Below are positions 42,179 through 51,951 of a DNA stretch of 59,167 nucleotides, piece by piece; position 1 is the stretch's first letter, and every line of letters begins with the position of its first letter. Both the position numbers and the translations under genes were made by a program. Below the pieces are notes generated by a model. It was not told the origin of the DNA. It did not search any database and saw only the letters and a program-made list of their open reading frames with translations. The stretch comes from a bacterium (GTDB taxonomy: Bacteria > Desulfobacterota > Binatia > HRBIN30 > CADEER01). The stretch lies in assembly GCA_030430165.1 (NCBI GenBank), contig JAUIGL010000035.1:1-59167 (forward strand), in the 5' to 3' direction.

Positions 42179-44005
42179 TCAGCCGCGACTGCCGGTTCCG
42201 CTGAGACGGCTGAGGCCGGCGTCGATTTCGGGACAGGCGCTCCCGCCGGCAGCGGCGCAGCCGGCTCGGGCCTCGTTCAGGAGCTCGACCGCGCGTCGGG
42301 TTCGGCCGAGACTCTCCTCGGCTCCCGCCATTTGCACCAGCGCCCGGTTGCGGGTCACTGCGGCGGCGCCGGAAAGCTGCAACGCCTGCCGGTAGGCGGC
42401 TCTCGCCTGCGGCGGGTTGTCGCCGCGCATTTCGACGTCCCCCAGGGCGATCAGAACCCTTGCCTGCCCATCGACATCTCCGTTCTCGCGATACAGCGTC
42501 AAGGCTCGTTCGAGCCTCGGCCGCGTCGACCGGTGGATCTCGGTTTGCAGATCGATCGCGGCCAATCGCTCCAATGTGCTCGCGACCTCCTCGGTACGAA
42601 TCGCTCGTTCGTGGACTCGCAACAACTGAAGCAGGATATCGCGCGCCTTGCCGGGATCGCTGCCCCAGTAGATTCGCAGCTGCTTCTGTAACACCCGCGC
42701 CTGCTCGTCCGACTCACCGAGGGCTTCGAACAAAGCGACCTGACGCTGGTAGCTGTCGGCGAGACGTCGGGTGTCTCCGCTGGCTTCGTCGATCCGCGAG
42801 ATTGCCGACGCGGCGTTGGCCTGGCCGCGCAGGTTTCCATCCCTTGCGTACTGAGTCGATGCTCCCTCGTAGAGGTCGCGGGCCCCATTCGGGTCCGCCG
42901 CCTCGGCTTTGATCTCAGCGAGAGCAAACAACGCCTCCGCTTGCGAGCTCGCGTCATCTTGTGCGCGCGATTTCTCCAGGATGCGTTCGTATGCGCCGCG
43001 CGCGCCTTCCGTGTCGCCCGACTCGCGAATCTGCTTGGCGCGACGTAACAACAGGGCGGCTCGCTTTTCCTCGGCGCGGGCAACTGGCTCCGCCGCCTCC
43101 TCGGCGACGACTTCGGGAAGCGCCGCCGACGGACGCGCCTCGGCGTCTGGTCGCCCGACCAGGGCGTAGAGGAGGAGGACCACTGCGGCCGCGCCGACTC
43201 CGTACAGCAACTTGCGATTCGCGGCGGGCACCGAGCTCGACTCCACCGGCCGGCTGTGTCGCAGCTCCGACAGCTTCTGCGCGCATAGCTTCGCCATCAG
43301 CCAGGGCTCGGCTCGACGCAGATCCCTCTGCGGATCCGGCAAGGGCGTATTGGCGACCCGACCGTCGCGGTCGATGGTGGTCTCCTCGTCGACCCGCTCG
43401 TAGAGCTCCTTCGCTTCTTCGAGATACTGACGCGCCGTCGCCGGATCGATCTCGGCCATCGAATCGCCGGCGCGGAACAGAGTCAGCGCCTGGCCGAGAG
43501 GATCGTCCAACTCGCGAAACGACTCCAACGCACCTGCGTAGGACTCAGCCGCATCGGCAAGGCGATTGGTCCACGCGCACATATCGCCGGCACACATCTG
43601 ACAAGTGGCACGGCCACCGGCGTCGCCGGCGCGGGCGAAGGCACGGCCCGCCTCGAGATAGCTGCCGCTCGCTTCTCCGTAGCGCCCCTTGGTCCGCTCG
43701 ATCTCGGCGATCGCGTACGACACCGCGGCGCGCACCTTCGAGTCGTCGCCTTGCTCGAGCAGCTTCGCCGCCCGGCGGAAGCTCGCCAGTGCCTCGTCGG
43801 GCATGCCCAGCGACAGCTCGACGTCGGCGAGTTGCTGGGCAATGGGCGCCAGCTCCTCGATGTCCTTCGCATCCAGCCCGGCCTGGAACTGGGCGGACAG
43901 GCGCTCACGCTCGGCACGAAGCTCACCGGCGACATCGCTAGACAGCTCGTCCGCCGCCAGACTCATCGGCGGGAGCATGCTCTTCTTGTTCGAGTCGTCG
44001 ACCAT
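42179..44005 (-). CDS. TPR protein with central membrane helix
   Basis: ATG 44005 follows GGGGGGAG; the product is 608 residues. Several TPR-like helix pairs fill residues about 40-230 (AQQLADVELSLGMPDEALASFRRA, RYGEASGSYLEAGRAFARAG). A single membrane helix (LLYGVGAAAVVLLLYALVG) lies near residue 270, followed by a second TPR array. One TPR block is cytoplasmic and the other probably periplasmic. It may be a scaffold for a complex; no enzymatic motif is seen and no specific family is recognised. Confidence 0.78.
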   Translation of the reverse strand: MVDDSNKKSMLPPMSLAADELSSDVAGELRAERERLSAQFQAGLDAKDIEELAPIAQQLADVELSLGMPDEALASFRRAAKLLEQGDDSKVRAAVSYAIAEIERTKGRYGEASGSYLEAGRAFARAGDAGGRATCQMCAGDMCAWTNRLADAAESYAGALESFRELDDPLGQALTLFRAGDSMAEIDPATARQYLEEAKELYERVDEETTIDRDGRVANTPLPDPQRDLRRAEPWLMAKLCAQKLSELRHSRPVESSSVPAANRKLLYGVGAAAVVLLLYALVGRPDAEARPSAALPEVVAEEAAEPVARAEEKRAALLLRRAKQIRESGDTEGARGAYERILEKSRAQDDASSQAEALFALAEIKAEAADPNGARDLYEGASTQYARDGNLRGQANAASAISRIDEASGDTRRLADSYQRQVALFEALGESDEQARVLQKQLRIYWGSDPGKARDILLQLLRVHERAIRTEEVASTLERLAAIDLQTEIHRSTRPRLERALTLYRENGDVDGQARVLIALGDVEMRGDNPPQARAAYRQALQLSGAAAVTRNRALVQMAGAEESLGRTRRAVELLNEARAGCAAAGGSACPEIDAGLSRLSGTGSRG

Positions 44006-44178
44006 TCGATCCAACTCCCCCCGAACACAGAGCATCGTACAAGCGTCTTGGCTCAGCGTCTACACAAAACTTTCGTCCGGCATATAGCAGCGACGTATCC
44101 GGTCAGCTGATCTGTACATGCGGCCTCGCCGGGACAAGGCCATGGCAGGTGCCGACTCGAGCTGACGGAGCAGTGGGC
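44006..44178. other. Non-coding stretch before the MITE-like element
   Basis: The bases between the TPR gene start and the inverted-repeat element hold only a possible minus-strand -10 (TATATG near 44083). I see no gene, terminator or structured RNA here. Confidence 0.5.
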
Positions 44179-44423
44179 TAGCAGTCCGTTGAAAAAAGTA
44201 GGGCAGGAGCGAAAATGAGATATCAGCCCATCCTGAGTATTGCCCCCGTACGCCCGGTCCGGGCTCCGATGGGCTCGTGTTGGCAGGCTTCCGACGGCCA
44301 ACACTCAGATGATCAAGGCGCCGAACCGGAAGCAAAGCCGGGGCTTTTGTTGAGGATTCGGCAACGCAGAGATGCGGCGAGAGATCCATTTGCAGCCGTC
44401 CTACTTTTTCAACGGGCTGCTAG
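44179..44423. mobile_element. MITE-like element with terminal inverted repeats and CTAG target duplication
   Basis: A left end CTAG-CAGTCCGTTGAAAAAAG (44179-44203, ending GTAGG) is mirrored by a right end at 44400-44423 reading, inverted, CTAG-CAGCCCGTTGAAAAAG then TAGG. The two 20-21-base arms differ by one base and one A in the homopolymer. CTAG at both outer edges looks like a 4-bp target duplication, as made by IS5-type transposases (YTAR). The interior is about 200 bases with no convincing gene. It is therefore a non-autonomous element or the remains of one. Confidence 0.75.
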
Positions 44424-45694
44424 CGCAGGACGGCGACGACCTGGTCGCTTGCCAGAGTCTTGCGCCAGGCTTCTTCGATGTCCGCCCGCGACAGCCCGGC
44501 GACGATGCGCTCCGACTCGAGCGGCGTCGGCGCGCCCCACAGGCAGCTCTCGGCGAGCGCGCCAGCTTGATCCAAGCGGCTCTCGGCGAGCATCGCGTTG
44601 CGGTAGCGAATCTTCTTCTCGGCGCGAGCGACCTCGTCCTCGCCGAACCCCTTCTCCGCCGCTTCGCGACACACGCGCTGCAACTCGCGCAGCAGGCGCT
44701 CGACCTGGGCGCGCGAGCTACTCGACGAGATCGAGGCGAGGGCCCAGTCCGGCCCCCACTCGACGTGGGCCGACACATCGTAGCTGAGCCCGTGGCGCTC
44801 GCGTAGCTCCTGGAACAGGCGGCTGTCGGGATCGCTGCCGAGCATGTCGAGAGCGACGCCGGTAGCGAGAATGTGCGTCGGCACCGGGTCGATCGAGATC
44901 AACAGCGTGACGTAGGCCTGACCGCGCTCGGTGGTGCGCACCCGGCAATCGCCGCCGCGGCGAAACGAGATCGGCGGACGCGCGACCGGCACCCCGGCAC
45001 CGCCTCGGGTGAAGGTTCGCCGCACGCTACGCCGCAACTCGTCGAACGGAACCCCGCCGACCACAGAGAGAACCGAGTTGGCGTGATTGAAATGTTGCTT
45101 TCGGAAGGCATCCACTTGCTCGGCTTCGATGCGGCGCACGCTCGACACCGTCCCCGACACCGGGTTGGCAATCGCACCGCCGAACAAGCGCGACCACGCG
45201 CGCCGGTAGAGTCGCTCGGCGGGATCGTCGAGCCGGCCGCGAATCTCTTCCATCACCACCCGGCGTTCCTTGGCGAGGACCTTCGGATCGATGTGGGTGT
45301 CGTAGTACTGCTCCGCCAGCAGCGCGAGCGCCTCGCCGACGTCCTCGTTGAACACCTCGAACAGCAGCGACACGTCCTCGTAACCAGTGTCCGCGTTGTG
45401 CTCGCCTCCGAGCTCGGCAGCGCGCTTGTTGAGGGTCACCTGATCCAGTGTCGACGTCCCCTGAAACAACATGTGCTCGGTGAGATGCGCGAGACCGGAG
45501 TTGGCGCCGTCGTAGCGAGCGCCGGCTCGAGCGCTCAACGAAATCGCGGTCAGCCTGCCCGGCTGGAACTGGTAGACGACCCGCAGGCCACGGCAGCGGA
45601 ACTGTTGCACCGGAGCCACCGCGGGATCGGCCGCGGCAGCGCTGAGCGCCGGCGCGTTGCTGTCATTGCCTCGATGCGACACGATCTCGCTCAT
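44420..45694 (-). CDS. M16-family zinc peptidase (pitrilysin-like)
   Basis: The 424-residue protein has the inverted zinc motif HxxEH in GLAHLTEHMLF, with the distal Glu about 75 residues later (EEIRGRLDD region). The second, inactive M16 domain includes RLFQELRERHGLSYDVSAHV. Bacterial members degrade peptides or process proteins at the envelope. It starts at ATG 45694, overlapping the pyrE TGA. Its stop codon (TAG, 44422-44420) lies inside the terminal repeat of the MITE-like element, so the natural C-terminus was probably changed by that insertion. Confidence 0.9.
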   Translation of the reverse strand: MSEIVSHRGNDSNAPALSAAAADPAVAPVQQFRCRGLRVVYQFQPGRLTAISLSARAGARYDGANSGLAHLTEHMLFQGTSTLDQVTLNKRAAELGGEHNADTGYEDVSLLFEVFNEDVGEALALLAEQYYDTHIDPKVLAKERRVVMEEIRGRLDDPAERLYRRAWSRLFGGAIANPVSGTVSSVRRIEAEQVDAFRKQHFNHANSVLSVVGGVPFDELRRSVRRTFTRGGAGVPVARPPISFRRGGDCRVRTTERGQAYVTLLISIDPVPTHILATGVALDMLGSDPDSRLFQELRERHGLSYDVSAHVEWGPDWALASISSSSSRAQVERLLRELQRVCREAAEKGFGEDEVARAEKKIRYRNAMLAESRLDQAGALAESCLWGAPTPLESERIVAGLSRADIEEAWRKTLASDQVVAVLR

Positions 45695-46317
45695 TGCGCC
45701 GGCTCGAGAAAAGCCAGCACGCGCTCGTACTCGGAATCACCGATCACGCCCTGTTCGCGCAGAGACGCCATCAGCGGCTCGACCCGAATGACGCTGTGTA
45801 GACGCAACCCGGCGGCCTCCAGCGCATCCGATCCGCGCGCGGTGCGGTCGACGACCACGAGCACGTCGCGGACGACCAAGCCGGCGCCGCGCAGGACCTC
45901 GACCGCCTCCACCTTGGCGCCACCGCTGGTGATGACATCGTCGACGATGAGGGCGGTTTCGCCCGCCTCGAACTCACCTTCGACCGCCTTCTTGGTGCCA
46001 TAGTCCTTGGCTTCCTTGCGCGGGTAGACGATGGGCAGCTCGGCAACCAGAGACATGGCAACGGCGATCGGCAGACCCGCGTAGGGCAGACCCGCGATGC
46101 GATCGAACTCGAGATCGCGGGCGCGACGCGCCAGGGCCCGGCCGACCCGGGCGAGGGTCGTCGGGTGCGACACCAGGATCCTCAAGTCCAGGTAGAACGG
46201 CGACTCGCGTCCGTCTTTCAAGGTGAACGTGCCGAAGCGAACCGCACCGATCCGATGCAGGTCGGCGCTGAGCTCGCGAATCGCGGTCGCGGAGAGAGTG
46301 GTTTCGTCGTTGGTCAT
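45691..46317 (-). CDS. pyrE: Orotate phosphoribosyltransferase
   Basis: The 208-residue PRTase converts orotate and PRPP to OMP in pyrimidine synthesis. It has FTLKDGRESPFYLDLR, AGLPYAGLPIAVAM, the YPRKEAKDYGTKK loop and the PRPP-binding signature ALIVDDVITSGGAKVEAVE. The stop overlaps the peptidase start as ATGA. The length is normal. Confidence 0.95.
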   Translation of the reverse strand: MTNDETTLSATAIRELSADLHRIGAVRFGTFTLKDGRESPFYLDLRILVSHPTTLARVGRALARRARDLEFDRIAGLPYAGLPIAVAMSLVAELPIVYPRKEAKDYGTKKAVEGEFEAGETALIVDDVITSGGAKVEAVEVLRGAGLVVRDVLVVVDRTARGSDALEAAGLRLHSVIRVEPLMASLREQGVIGDSEYERVLAFLEPAQ

Positions 46318-46405
46318 CGGCAGATTGGGACGCCTTCCCCTTCGCCCATCACTTCGACCGGCGCAAGACCACGGCTCCGCCGGCAGACACCGGCAAACGC
46401 CGCGC

Positions 46406-46957
46406 TCACTTGATGAGCTTGTGGATCGCCTTGAACTCCGGTGCCTCGGAGCTGCGCACCCACTCCAGGCAGACCATCTCGGTCGACGACGGCACCGCCC
46501 CCGAGCCGGTCATCTTCTGCCACGCAACCGTGCGGTCCTCGGCATATCTCGCCGAGATCGCGTCGTGAGGCAGGTGCACCTCGTAGCCGCGCTCGAGCAG
46601 ATCGTGCACCGTTTGATTGACACAAGCGTGGGCCTCGATGCCGCAGACCACCAGTTGCCGGCGGCCGAGACGAGACACCGCATCGGCGAAGTCCGGCTGT
46701 GCGCAGCAACTCATCGTCATCTTCTCGAAGATCGGCTGCTGCGCCGGTAGAACCTCCTGAACCTCATGCTGGGTGCGGCCGATCCCTTTCGGGTACTGCT
46801 CCGTCACCAGCAGCGGAATCTCGAACACCTGTGCCGCCTCGATCAGTCGGCACACCCTTTCGACCATTCTCGCGTGGTCGACGGTCTTGTCGCGATACGC
46901 CTCCTGGACGTCGATGACGATCAGCGCACTTTCGCCATGCTGCAAGAGACGCGGCAC
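46406..46957 (-). CDS. Isochorismatase-family hydrolase
   Basis: The 183-residue cysteine hydrolase has the Asp-Lys-Cys triad: IVIDVQEAY (Asp), VTEQYPKGIG (Lys) and CGIEAHACVNQT (Cys). It belongs to the YcaC/nicotinamidase-like superfamily; the substrate is not defined. There is no ATG at the family's usual start, so I chose GTG 46957, preceded by AACGGA. It is on the minus strand just downstream of the DUF4124 gene. Confidence 0.85.
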   Translation of the reverse strand: MPRLLQHGESALIVIDVQEAYRDKTVDHARMVERVCRLIEAAQVFEIPLLVTEQYPKGIGRTQHEVQEVLPAQQPIFEKMTMSCCAQPDFADAVSRLGRRQLVVCGIEAHACVNQTVHDLLERGYEVHLPHDAISARYAEDRTVAWQKMTGSGAVPSSTEMVCLEWVRSSEAPEFKAIHKLIK

Positions 46958-46968
46958 CGAGATTCCGT

Positions 46969-47805
46969 TCAGCGAAGCTTCGTCGGCTGCGCGGCGACCG
47001 GCAATCCGGCAATGGCCGGCAACTTCGCCGGAGCGGCCGAACGCGACACCTTGGCGGGCGCGCGCGAAGTCGGGTTCGAGCAGGTGCGGCCGCGGCGAAC
47101 GCCGCGCGGAAGAACGACGTCGAACGCCGGGAGATGTCGCTGCCGCGGCGGCTGGTAGAAGTACGGTCCGTCGCGGTCGTACTGGAAGTGCCGCTGCAGC
47201 CACATACGCACCGTGCGGTGGCGATAGCGACCGCGATCGAAAGCCGTCGAAATCGCGGGCCCGTAGGCGTACGGGTCGTAGCCGTAGGCACCGTAGCCAT
47301 AGGGATCGTAGGCGGACGCGTTGCTCTGCTCGACGTATACCTGCGACACCGCCAACGGCCCGGACACGTTGAGCTGGACGTCCTGCACCACCGGCTGAGT
47401 CGATGCGACCGGCGGCGCCGCCCGTTCGAGCGAACGGTCGTACACGACCTGCGCCTGGCGCGGCTCCATCCGTTCGCGCTCGCGCCGCGCGCGCTCGCGT
47501 CGCAACCGCCAACGCTCGGTCTCGAGACGCCGCGCCTCGCGCGCCAACAGCGACACCTGCGCGGCCTCGGAAGCGATCACGGCCTCGGCTGCCTGCGCAG
47601 CCGGAGCCGGAGCGGCGGCAACTTCGACGCGCCGCTTGCGAACCACCACCTCGGCGCGCTCGCGCTCGGACTCCGGAATCTCCTCGGGGTCGTTGGTGAA
47701 ATGCCTGGCGCCGGACTCGTCGGTCCACTGATAGATCTGCGCGGATGCCGCGATCGGCGCCGACAATGCGGCCAGCAAGACCGCCACACGAATCCGGTTC
47801 GCCAT
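46969..47805 (-). CDS. Secreted DUF4124-domain protein with Tyr/Gly-rich segment
   Basis: The 278-residue protein starts at ATG 47805 with a Sec signal peptide (VLLAALSAPIAASAQ). The DUF4124 motif (IYQWTDESGARHFTNDPEE) follows. A long Arg/Glu coiled coil and a low-complexity YDPYGYGAYGYDPYAYGP block come next, then a basic C-terminus. DUF4124 domains are found in envelope proteins of proteobacteria; their role is unknown. The Tyr/Gly block may be an extended surface segment. Confidence 0.78.
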   Translation of the reverse strand: MANRIRVAVLLAALSAPIAASAQIYQWTDESGARHFTNDPEEIPESERERAEVVVRKRRVEVAAAPAPAAQAAEAVIASEAAQVSLLAREARRLETERWRLRRERARRERERMEPRQAQVVYDRSLERAAPPVASTQPVVQDVQLNVSGPLAVSQVYVEQSNASAYDPYGYGAYGYDPYAYGPAISTAFDRGRYRHRTVRMWLQRHFQYDRDGPYFYQPPRQRHLPAFDVVLPRGVRRGRTCSNPTSRAPAKVSRSAAPAKLPAIAGLPVAAQPTKLR

Positions 47806-47871
47806 AGGCTCGAAGCTACTCCGGCACCCCAGCAGTGGCAACCTGTGAAAAGGCGGGCGTCGGCGCTGTTT

Positions 47872-48165
47872 CTACTCGATGAGACGCGACGCCATCGACC
47901 ACAGAAACCACACCGCCCAGCCAGCGGCGACCAGCAGCAAAGCACCGCCAGCATTGGATTCTTTTCTCCAGGCGCCTTCGGCCGGGGCGACTCGCGGTGT
48001 GATCCGCGGGCGCATCTCGGTGCGCGGGACGATGCGCTCGACGTTGGTCACGCGGACCTCGTCTAGGCTCGCGCGTTTGAGTTTGGTCAACACCGCGCCG
48101 CGAACGTCGTCGGCGCTGTCGCCGACCAATCCCTCGATCCTGACAGTCGCTCGGTACTTAGGCAT
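47872..48165 (-). CDS. Small membrane protein, unknown
   Basis: This 97-residue product starts at ATG 48165 behind GGGGAG. The first 60 residues form a probable alpha/beta domain (YRATVRIEGLVGDSADDVRGAV). The C-terminus has one membrane helix (GGALLLVAAGWAVWFLWSMA). Its family is not recognised. Confidence 0.6.
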   Translation of the reverse strand: MPKYRATVRIEGLVGDSADDVRGAVLTKLKRASLDEVRVTNVERIVPRTEMRPRITPRVAPAEGAWRKESNAGGALLLVAAGWAVWFLWSMASRLIE

Positions 48166-48797
48166 TGGTTCCAGAACTCCCCGTCCTCCGTCGGTTTTCC
48201 GGAGCTCCGTTTCCCCGGGGAGCGCCTCAGCAAACGCTATGACATCGTGCCCGACAAAAAAAGTATCTTTCGTACAGATCAGGTCAGTTTCTGACGCAAG
48301 CGGGCGAGTCCGCGCACTGAACCGTCGCCACGCTTGCGACATCGCACATTCGTCCAATCGACCGGGCAATTTTACCTTGATCGCACCGTGCCACGAGCGC
48401 AGAATTTAATCCGTAGAGACCGAGTACGCAGGATGAGGACCAGGCCGGAACCCCGAGATATTCCATATGCTGCGGGTTTTGGCTTGACTCTGTACAATAT
48501 CTAGTGGTACGCAGCGCATAATCTGGCTTTTCTGAAATCAGGCGTCCAGTGACGGCAGTGGCAGCAGGCAGGGCTATCCCAACGGCGACCCGGCCGACCT
48601 CGAGGGTTGTCAACCAAGCCTGCGCCCCCGCCACGAAGAGCAGATCAAACCCCGCGCCGCCGGTCGGCGAGCGCGGGCTTCCGAAACGAGGTGACCCGCC
48701 ACTCGTTCGAATCCGCGGGCCCGAGGAGCGTCTCACTCCATAGAGACCCCGGGCGCGGTGACAGAGCAGCGGTACGGCCTCCGACAAGGAGCGAATC
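48166..48797. other. prkA: 632-base gap upstream of prkA
   Basis: No convincing gene is seen on either strand. Runs of A (48258-48264) and T-rich words suggest regulatory DNA for the divergent genes. A TTGACT near 48485 has no good -10 partner. A T-loop-like GTTCGAATCC near 48712 is not part of a tRNA fold. The prkA ribosome site AAGGAG lies at its end. Confidence 0.5.
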
Positions 48798-50738
48798 ATG
48801 CAACAGGCAGACAAAGCCACATTCGAGAGAATGATTCGGGAAGACCGCGCCGCTCGCGAAGATCACCGCTGGAGCGGGACTTTTCTCGACTACCTCGAGC
48901 TGGTGCGCGAGGATCCGTCGATCGCGAAGCTGGCTCACGCGCGGCTCTACGACATGGTCAGCGCGCCCGGCTCGGGCGACATCCTCGAGACCGACGACCC
49001 CAAGGTGAAGCGGCTGTTCGGCGACGAGCCGCTCCGCGTGTACAACTTCTTTGCCGAAGAGTTCTTCGGCATCGAAAAGACCATCGCCCAGATCGTTCGC
49101 TACCTGCACTCGGCGGCCCTCAAGGGCGAAGAGAGCCGACAGGTCCTCTATCTGATGGGCCCGGTCGGTTCCGGCAAGAGCTCGCTCGTCGAGCGACTCC
49201 AGCGCGGTCTCGAACAAGCCGATCCGGTGTACGCGATCGAAGGCTGCCCGATGAACGAGGAGCCGCTGCACCTGTTGCCGCGACATCTGCGCAAGGAGTT
49301 CGAAAAGATGCTCGGCGTGCACATCGAAGGCGACCTGTGCCCGATGTGCCGCTACCGCCTCAAGGAAGAGTTCGACACTCGCTACGAGGAAGTTCCGGTC
49401 GTGCGCCGCTCGTTCTCGAAGCGCAACCGAGTCGGAATCGGCGTGGTCCCGCCGGTCGACCCCAACAACCAGGACACCTCGGTGCTGATCGGCAGCGAGG
49501 ATATCTCGAAGCTCGATCGCTACTCGGAGGGCGACCCGCGCGTCCTCGACATGAACGGAGCGCTCAACGTCGCCAACCGCGGCGTCGCCGAGTTCATCGA
49601 GGTCTTCAAAAACGAAACCGAGTACCTGCACGCGATGATCACCGCGACCCAGGAGAAGGTGATCCCGGCACCGGGCCGCCACGGCATGGTCTACGTCGAC
49701 TCGGTCATCGTCGCCCACTCGAACGAAGCGGAGTGGTTGAAGTTCAAAGCCGACCACACCAACGAAGCGATCCTCGACCGCATCGTCGTCATCAAGGTTC
49801 CCTACAACCTCAGGCTCTCGGAAGAGGTCCGCATATACGAAAAGATCATCGACCATTCCGACTTCCACGCTCACGTCGCGCCGCACACCCTCGAGGTGGC
49901 CTCGATGTTCGCGATCCTGTCGCGACTCGAGCCCAACGCCAAGTGCGACTTGATGACCAAGCTGCGCCTCTACAACGGCGAGGAAGTGGTCGAGAAGGGC
50001 CGCACCAAGAAGATCGACGTGCGCGAGCTGCGCGAAGACGCCAAGCGCGAGGGCATGGGCGGAATCTCGACGCGCTTTACCATGAAGGCGCTCGACAACG
50101 CGCTGTCCGACAACACCGAGGGCAACTGCATCAACCCGATCAACGTGCGCGAAGCGCTGATCAACATGGTCAAAGAAGCCGACCTGCCCGACGACACTCG
50201 CAAGCGCTACCTGGAGATCCTCCAGGACACGCTGCACAAGGAGTACCTCGACGTTCTCGAACGCGAGATCACCAAGGCCTTCGTCTACTCCTATCAGGAG
50301 CAGGCAGAGTCACTGTTCCAGAACTACCTCGACCACGCCGAAGCGTTCGTCAACAAAACCAAGGTGCGCGATCGCAACACCAACGAAGAGCTGCAGCCCG
50401 ACGACGCGTTCCTCAAGTCGATCGAGGAGCAGATCGCGATCATCGGCAGCGCCGCCGAGGGGTTCCGGCAAGAGGTCATCGCCTACCTGTGGTCGGCAAG
50501 CCGGCGCGGCACCAGCATCTCGTACAAGAGCTACGAGCCGCTGCGCGAGGCGATCGAGAAGCGACTGATCACGTCGGTTCGCGACATCAGCCGGATCATC
50601 ACCAAGGCGCGCACCCGAGACGCCGAGCAGAACGAGAAGTACAACGCGATGGTCGAGAACCTGATCGAGAACGGCTACTGCCCGCACTGCGTCGACGTGG
50701 TCCTGAAGTACGCCGCGAACAATCTCTGGAAAGACTGA
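48798..50738 (+). CDS. prkA: PrkA serine protein kinase / AAA+ protein
   Basis: The 646-residue protein has an N-terminal AAA+ domain with Walker A (LMGPVGSGKSSLVERL) near residue 121. A middle Cys cluster (GDLCPMCRYRLKEEF) and a C-terminal kinase-like/regulatory region follow, ending with NGYCPHCVDVVLKYAANNL. It is induced by stress or sporulation in many bacteria and is almost always followed by yeaH and spoVR, as here. ATG 48798 follows AAGGAG with 6-base spacing. Whether it acts as a kinase or AAA+ protease is debated for the family. Confidence 0.93.
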   Translation: MQQADKATFERMIREDRAAREDHRWSGTFLDYLELVREDPSIAKLAHARLYDMVSAPGSGDILETDDPKVKRLFGDEPLRVYNFFAEEFFGIEKTIAQIVRYLHSAALKGEESRQVLYLMGPVGSGKSSLVERLQRGLEQADPVYAIEGCPMNEEPLHLLPRHLRKEFEKMLGVHIEGDLCPMCRYRLKEEFDTRYEEVPVVRRSFSKRNRVGIGVVPPVDPNNQDTSVLIGSEDISKLDRYSEGDPRVLDMNGALNVANRGVAEFIEVFKNETEYLHAMITATQEKVIPAPGRHGMVYVDSVIVAHSNEAEWLKFKADHTNEAILDRIVVIKVPYNLRLSEEVRIYEKIIDHSDFHAHVAPHTLEVASMFAILSRLEPNAKCDLMTKLRLYNGEEVVEKGRTKKIDVRELREDAKREGMGGISTRFTMKALDNALSDNTEGNCINPINVREALINMVKEADLPDDTRKRYLEILQDTLHKEYLDVLEREITKAFVYSYQEQAESLFQNYLDHAEAFVNKTKVRDRNTNEELQPDDAFLKSIEEQIAIIGSAAEGFRQEVIAYLWSASRRGTSISYKSYEPLREAIEKRLITSVRDISRIITKARTRDAEQNEKYNAMVENLIENGYCPHCVDVVLKYAANNLWKD

Positions 50739-50751
50739 ACGCGGGAGCGCC

Positions 50752-51951
50752 ATGCCGAGGTTGGAATCCGTTTTTCGCCCATTCAGGTCGAGCGACGCCG
50801 AACGCAGCGATCGCGCCGCGGGCGACCGCGCGAGGCACCGGGCCAAGGTGCGCGAGGCGATCCGCGACAACATCGCGGACATCATCGCCGAAGAATCGAT
50901 CATCGGCCAAGACCGCGACCGCATCATCAAGGTCCCGATCCGCGGGGTGAAGGAATACCGCTTCATCTACGGCGACCAGAACCCCAACGTCGCCCAGGGC
51001 GACGGCGGCACCGAACGCGGCCAGGTCGTCGGCAAGAACAAGGGCCAGGACGGCGAGGGTTCGCCCGACAAAGCCGGCAATCAGCCGGGCGTCGACTACT
51101 ACGAAACCGACGTCAGCCTCGACGAGCTCATCGACCTCATGTTCGAGGACCTCGAGCTGCCCGACATGGAGCGCAAGCGGCTGCGCCAGACGGAGTCGGA
51201 AAAGCTCTTCAAACGCCACGGCTTCCGCCAGAAGGGAATCCGCTCGCGCCTCGACAAGCGGCGCACCGCGCGTTCGCGCCTACGCCGGCGCGCTGCCGCA
51301 GAAGACGCCGCCCCGACTCCGGGTCGCGAACGGTTTCCGTTTCACGATGGCGATCTGACCTACCGCCACGTGACGACAGACATCCGGCTCGAGTCGAATG
51401 CGGTGGTGATCTGCATCATGGACACCTCAGGCTCGATGGATACGGTGAAGAAGTACCTGGCGCGCAGCTTCTTCTTCCTGCTGTACCAATTCATTCGCTC
51501 GAAGTACCAGAACGTCGAAATCGTCTTCGTCGCCCACCACGCGGTCGCCAAGGAGGTCACCGAAGAGGAGTTCTTCTACAAGGGAGAATCGGGCGGCACG
51601 ATGATCTCGTCGGGATACAAACGCGCCCTCGACGTCATCGAGGAGCGGTACCACCCTACCCTCTGGAACGTGTACGCCTTCCACTGTTCCGACGGCGACA
51701 ACTTCGACAGCGACAACCCGGCGGCGCTCAAGCTGGTCCAGGAGCTCTGCGACGTCTGCAATCTCTTCGGCTACGGCGAGATCAAACCGCTGGGTCCGCG
51801 CTACTACGAGAGCTCGATGCTGAACGTGTTCCGCCGGCTCGACGTCGACAACTTCCAGACCGTGCTCATCGAGAAGAAAGAGGATGTGTGGCCGAGCTTC
51901 AAAGCGCTGCTCGCCAAGGAACGCGTCCCGGTCGAGACTCGCGATGGCTGA
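50752..51951 (+). CDS. yeaH: YeaH/YhbH-family protein (DUF444)
   Basis: The 399-residue protein has a disordered basic N-terminal half with an ENIADIIAEE-type helix, and a C-terminal von Willebrand A-like domain. The domain has a MIDAS-type start MDTSGSMDTVKKYLARSF near residue 223 and HCSDGDNFDSDN. It lies between prkA and spoVR and overlaps spoVR by 8 bases. The trio is induced together in many species; the molecular role of YeaH is not established. Confidence 0.92.
   Translation: MPRLESVFRPFRSSDAERSDRAAGDRARHRAKVREAIRDNIADIIAEESIIGQDRDRIIKVPIRGVKEYRFIYGDQNPNVAQGDGGTERGQVVGKNKGQDGEGSPDKAGNQPGVDYYETDVSLDELIDLMFEDLELPDMERKRLRQTESEKLFKRHGFRQKGIRSRLDKRRTARSRLRRRAAAEDAAPTPGRERFPFHDGDLTYRHVTTDIRLESNAVVICIMDTSGSMDTVKKYLARSFFFLLYQFIRSKYQNVEIVFVAHHAVAKEVTEEEFFYKGESGGTMISSGYKRALDVIEERYHPTLWNVYAFHCSDGDNFDSDNPAALKLVQELCDVCNLFGYGEIKPLGPRYYESSMLNVFRRLDVDNFQTVLIEKKEDVWPSFKALLAKERVPVETRDG

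Noticed and set aside
48700..48730. tRNA suggested by GTTCGAATCC
   Set aside because: The flanking bases do not form a T stem, acceptor stem or anticodon arm.
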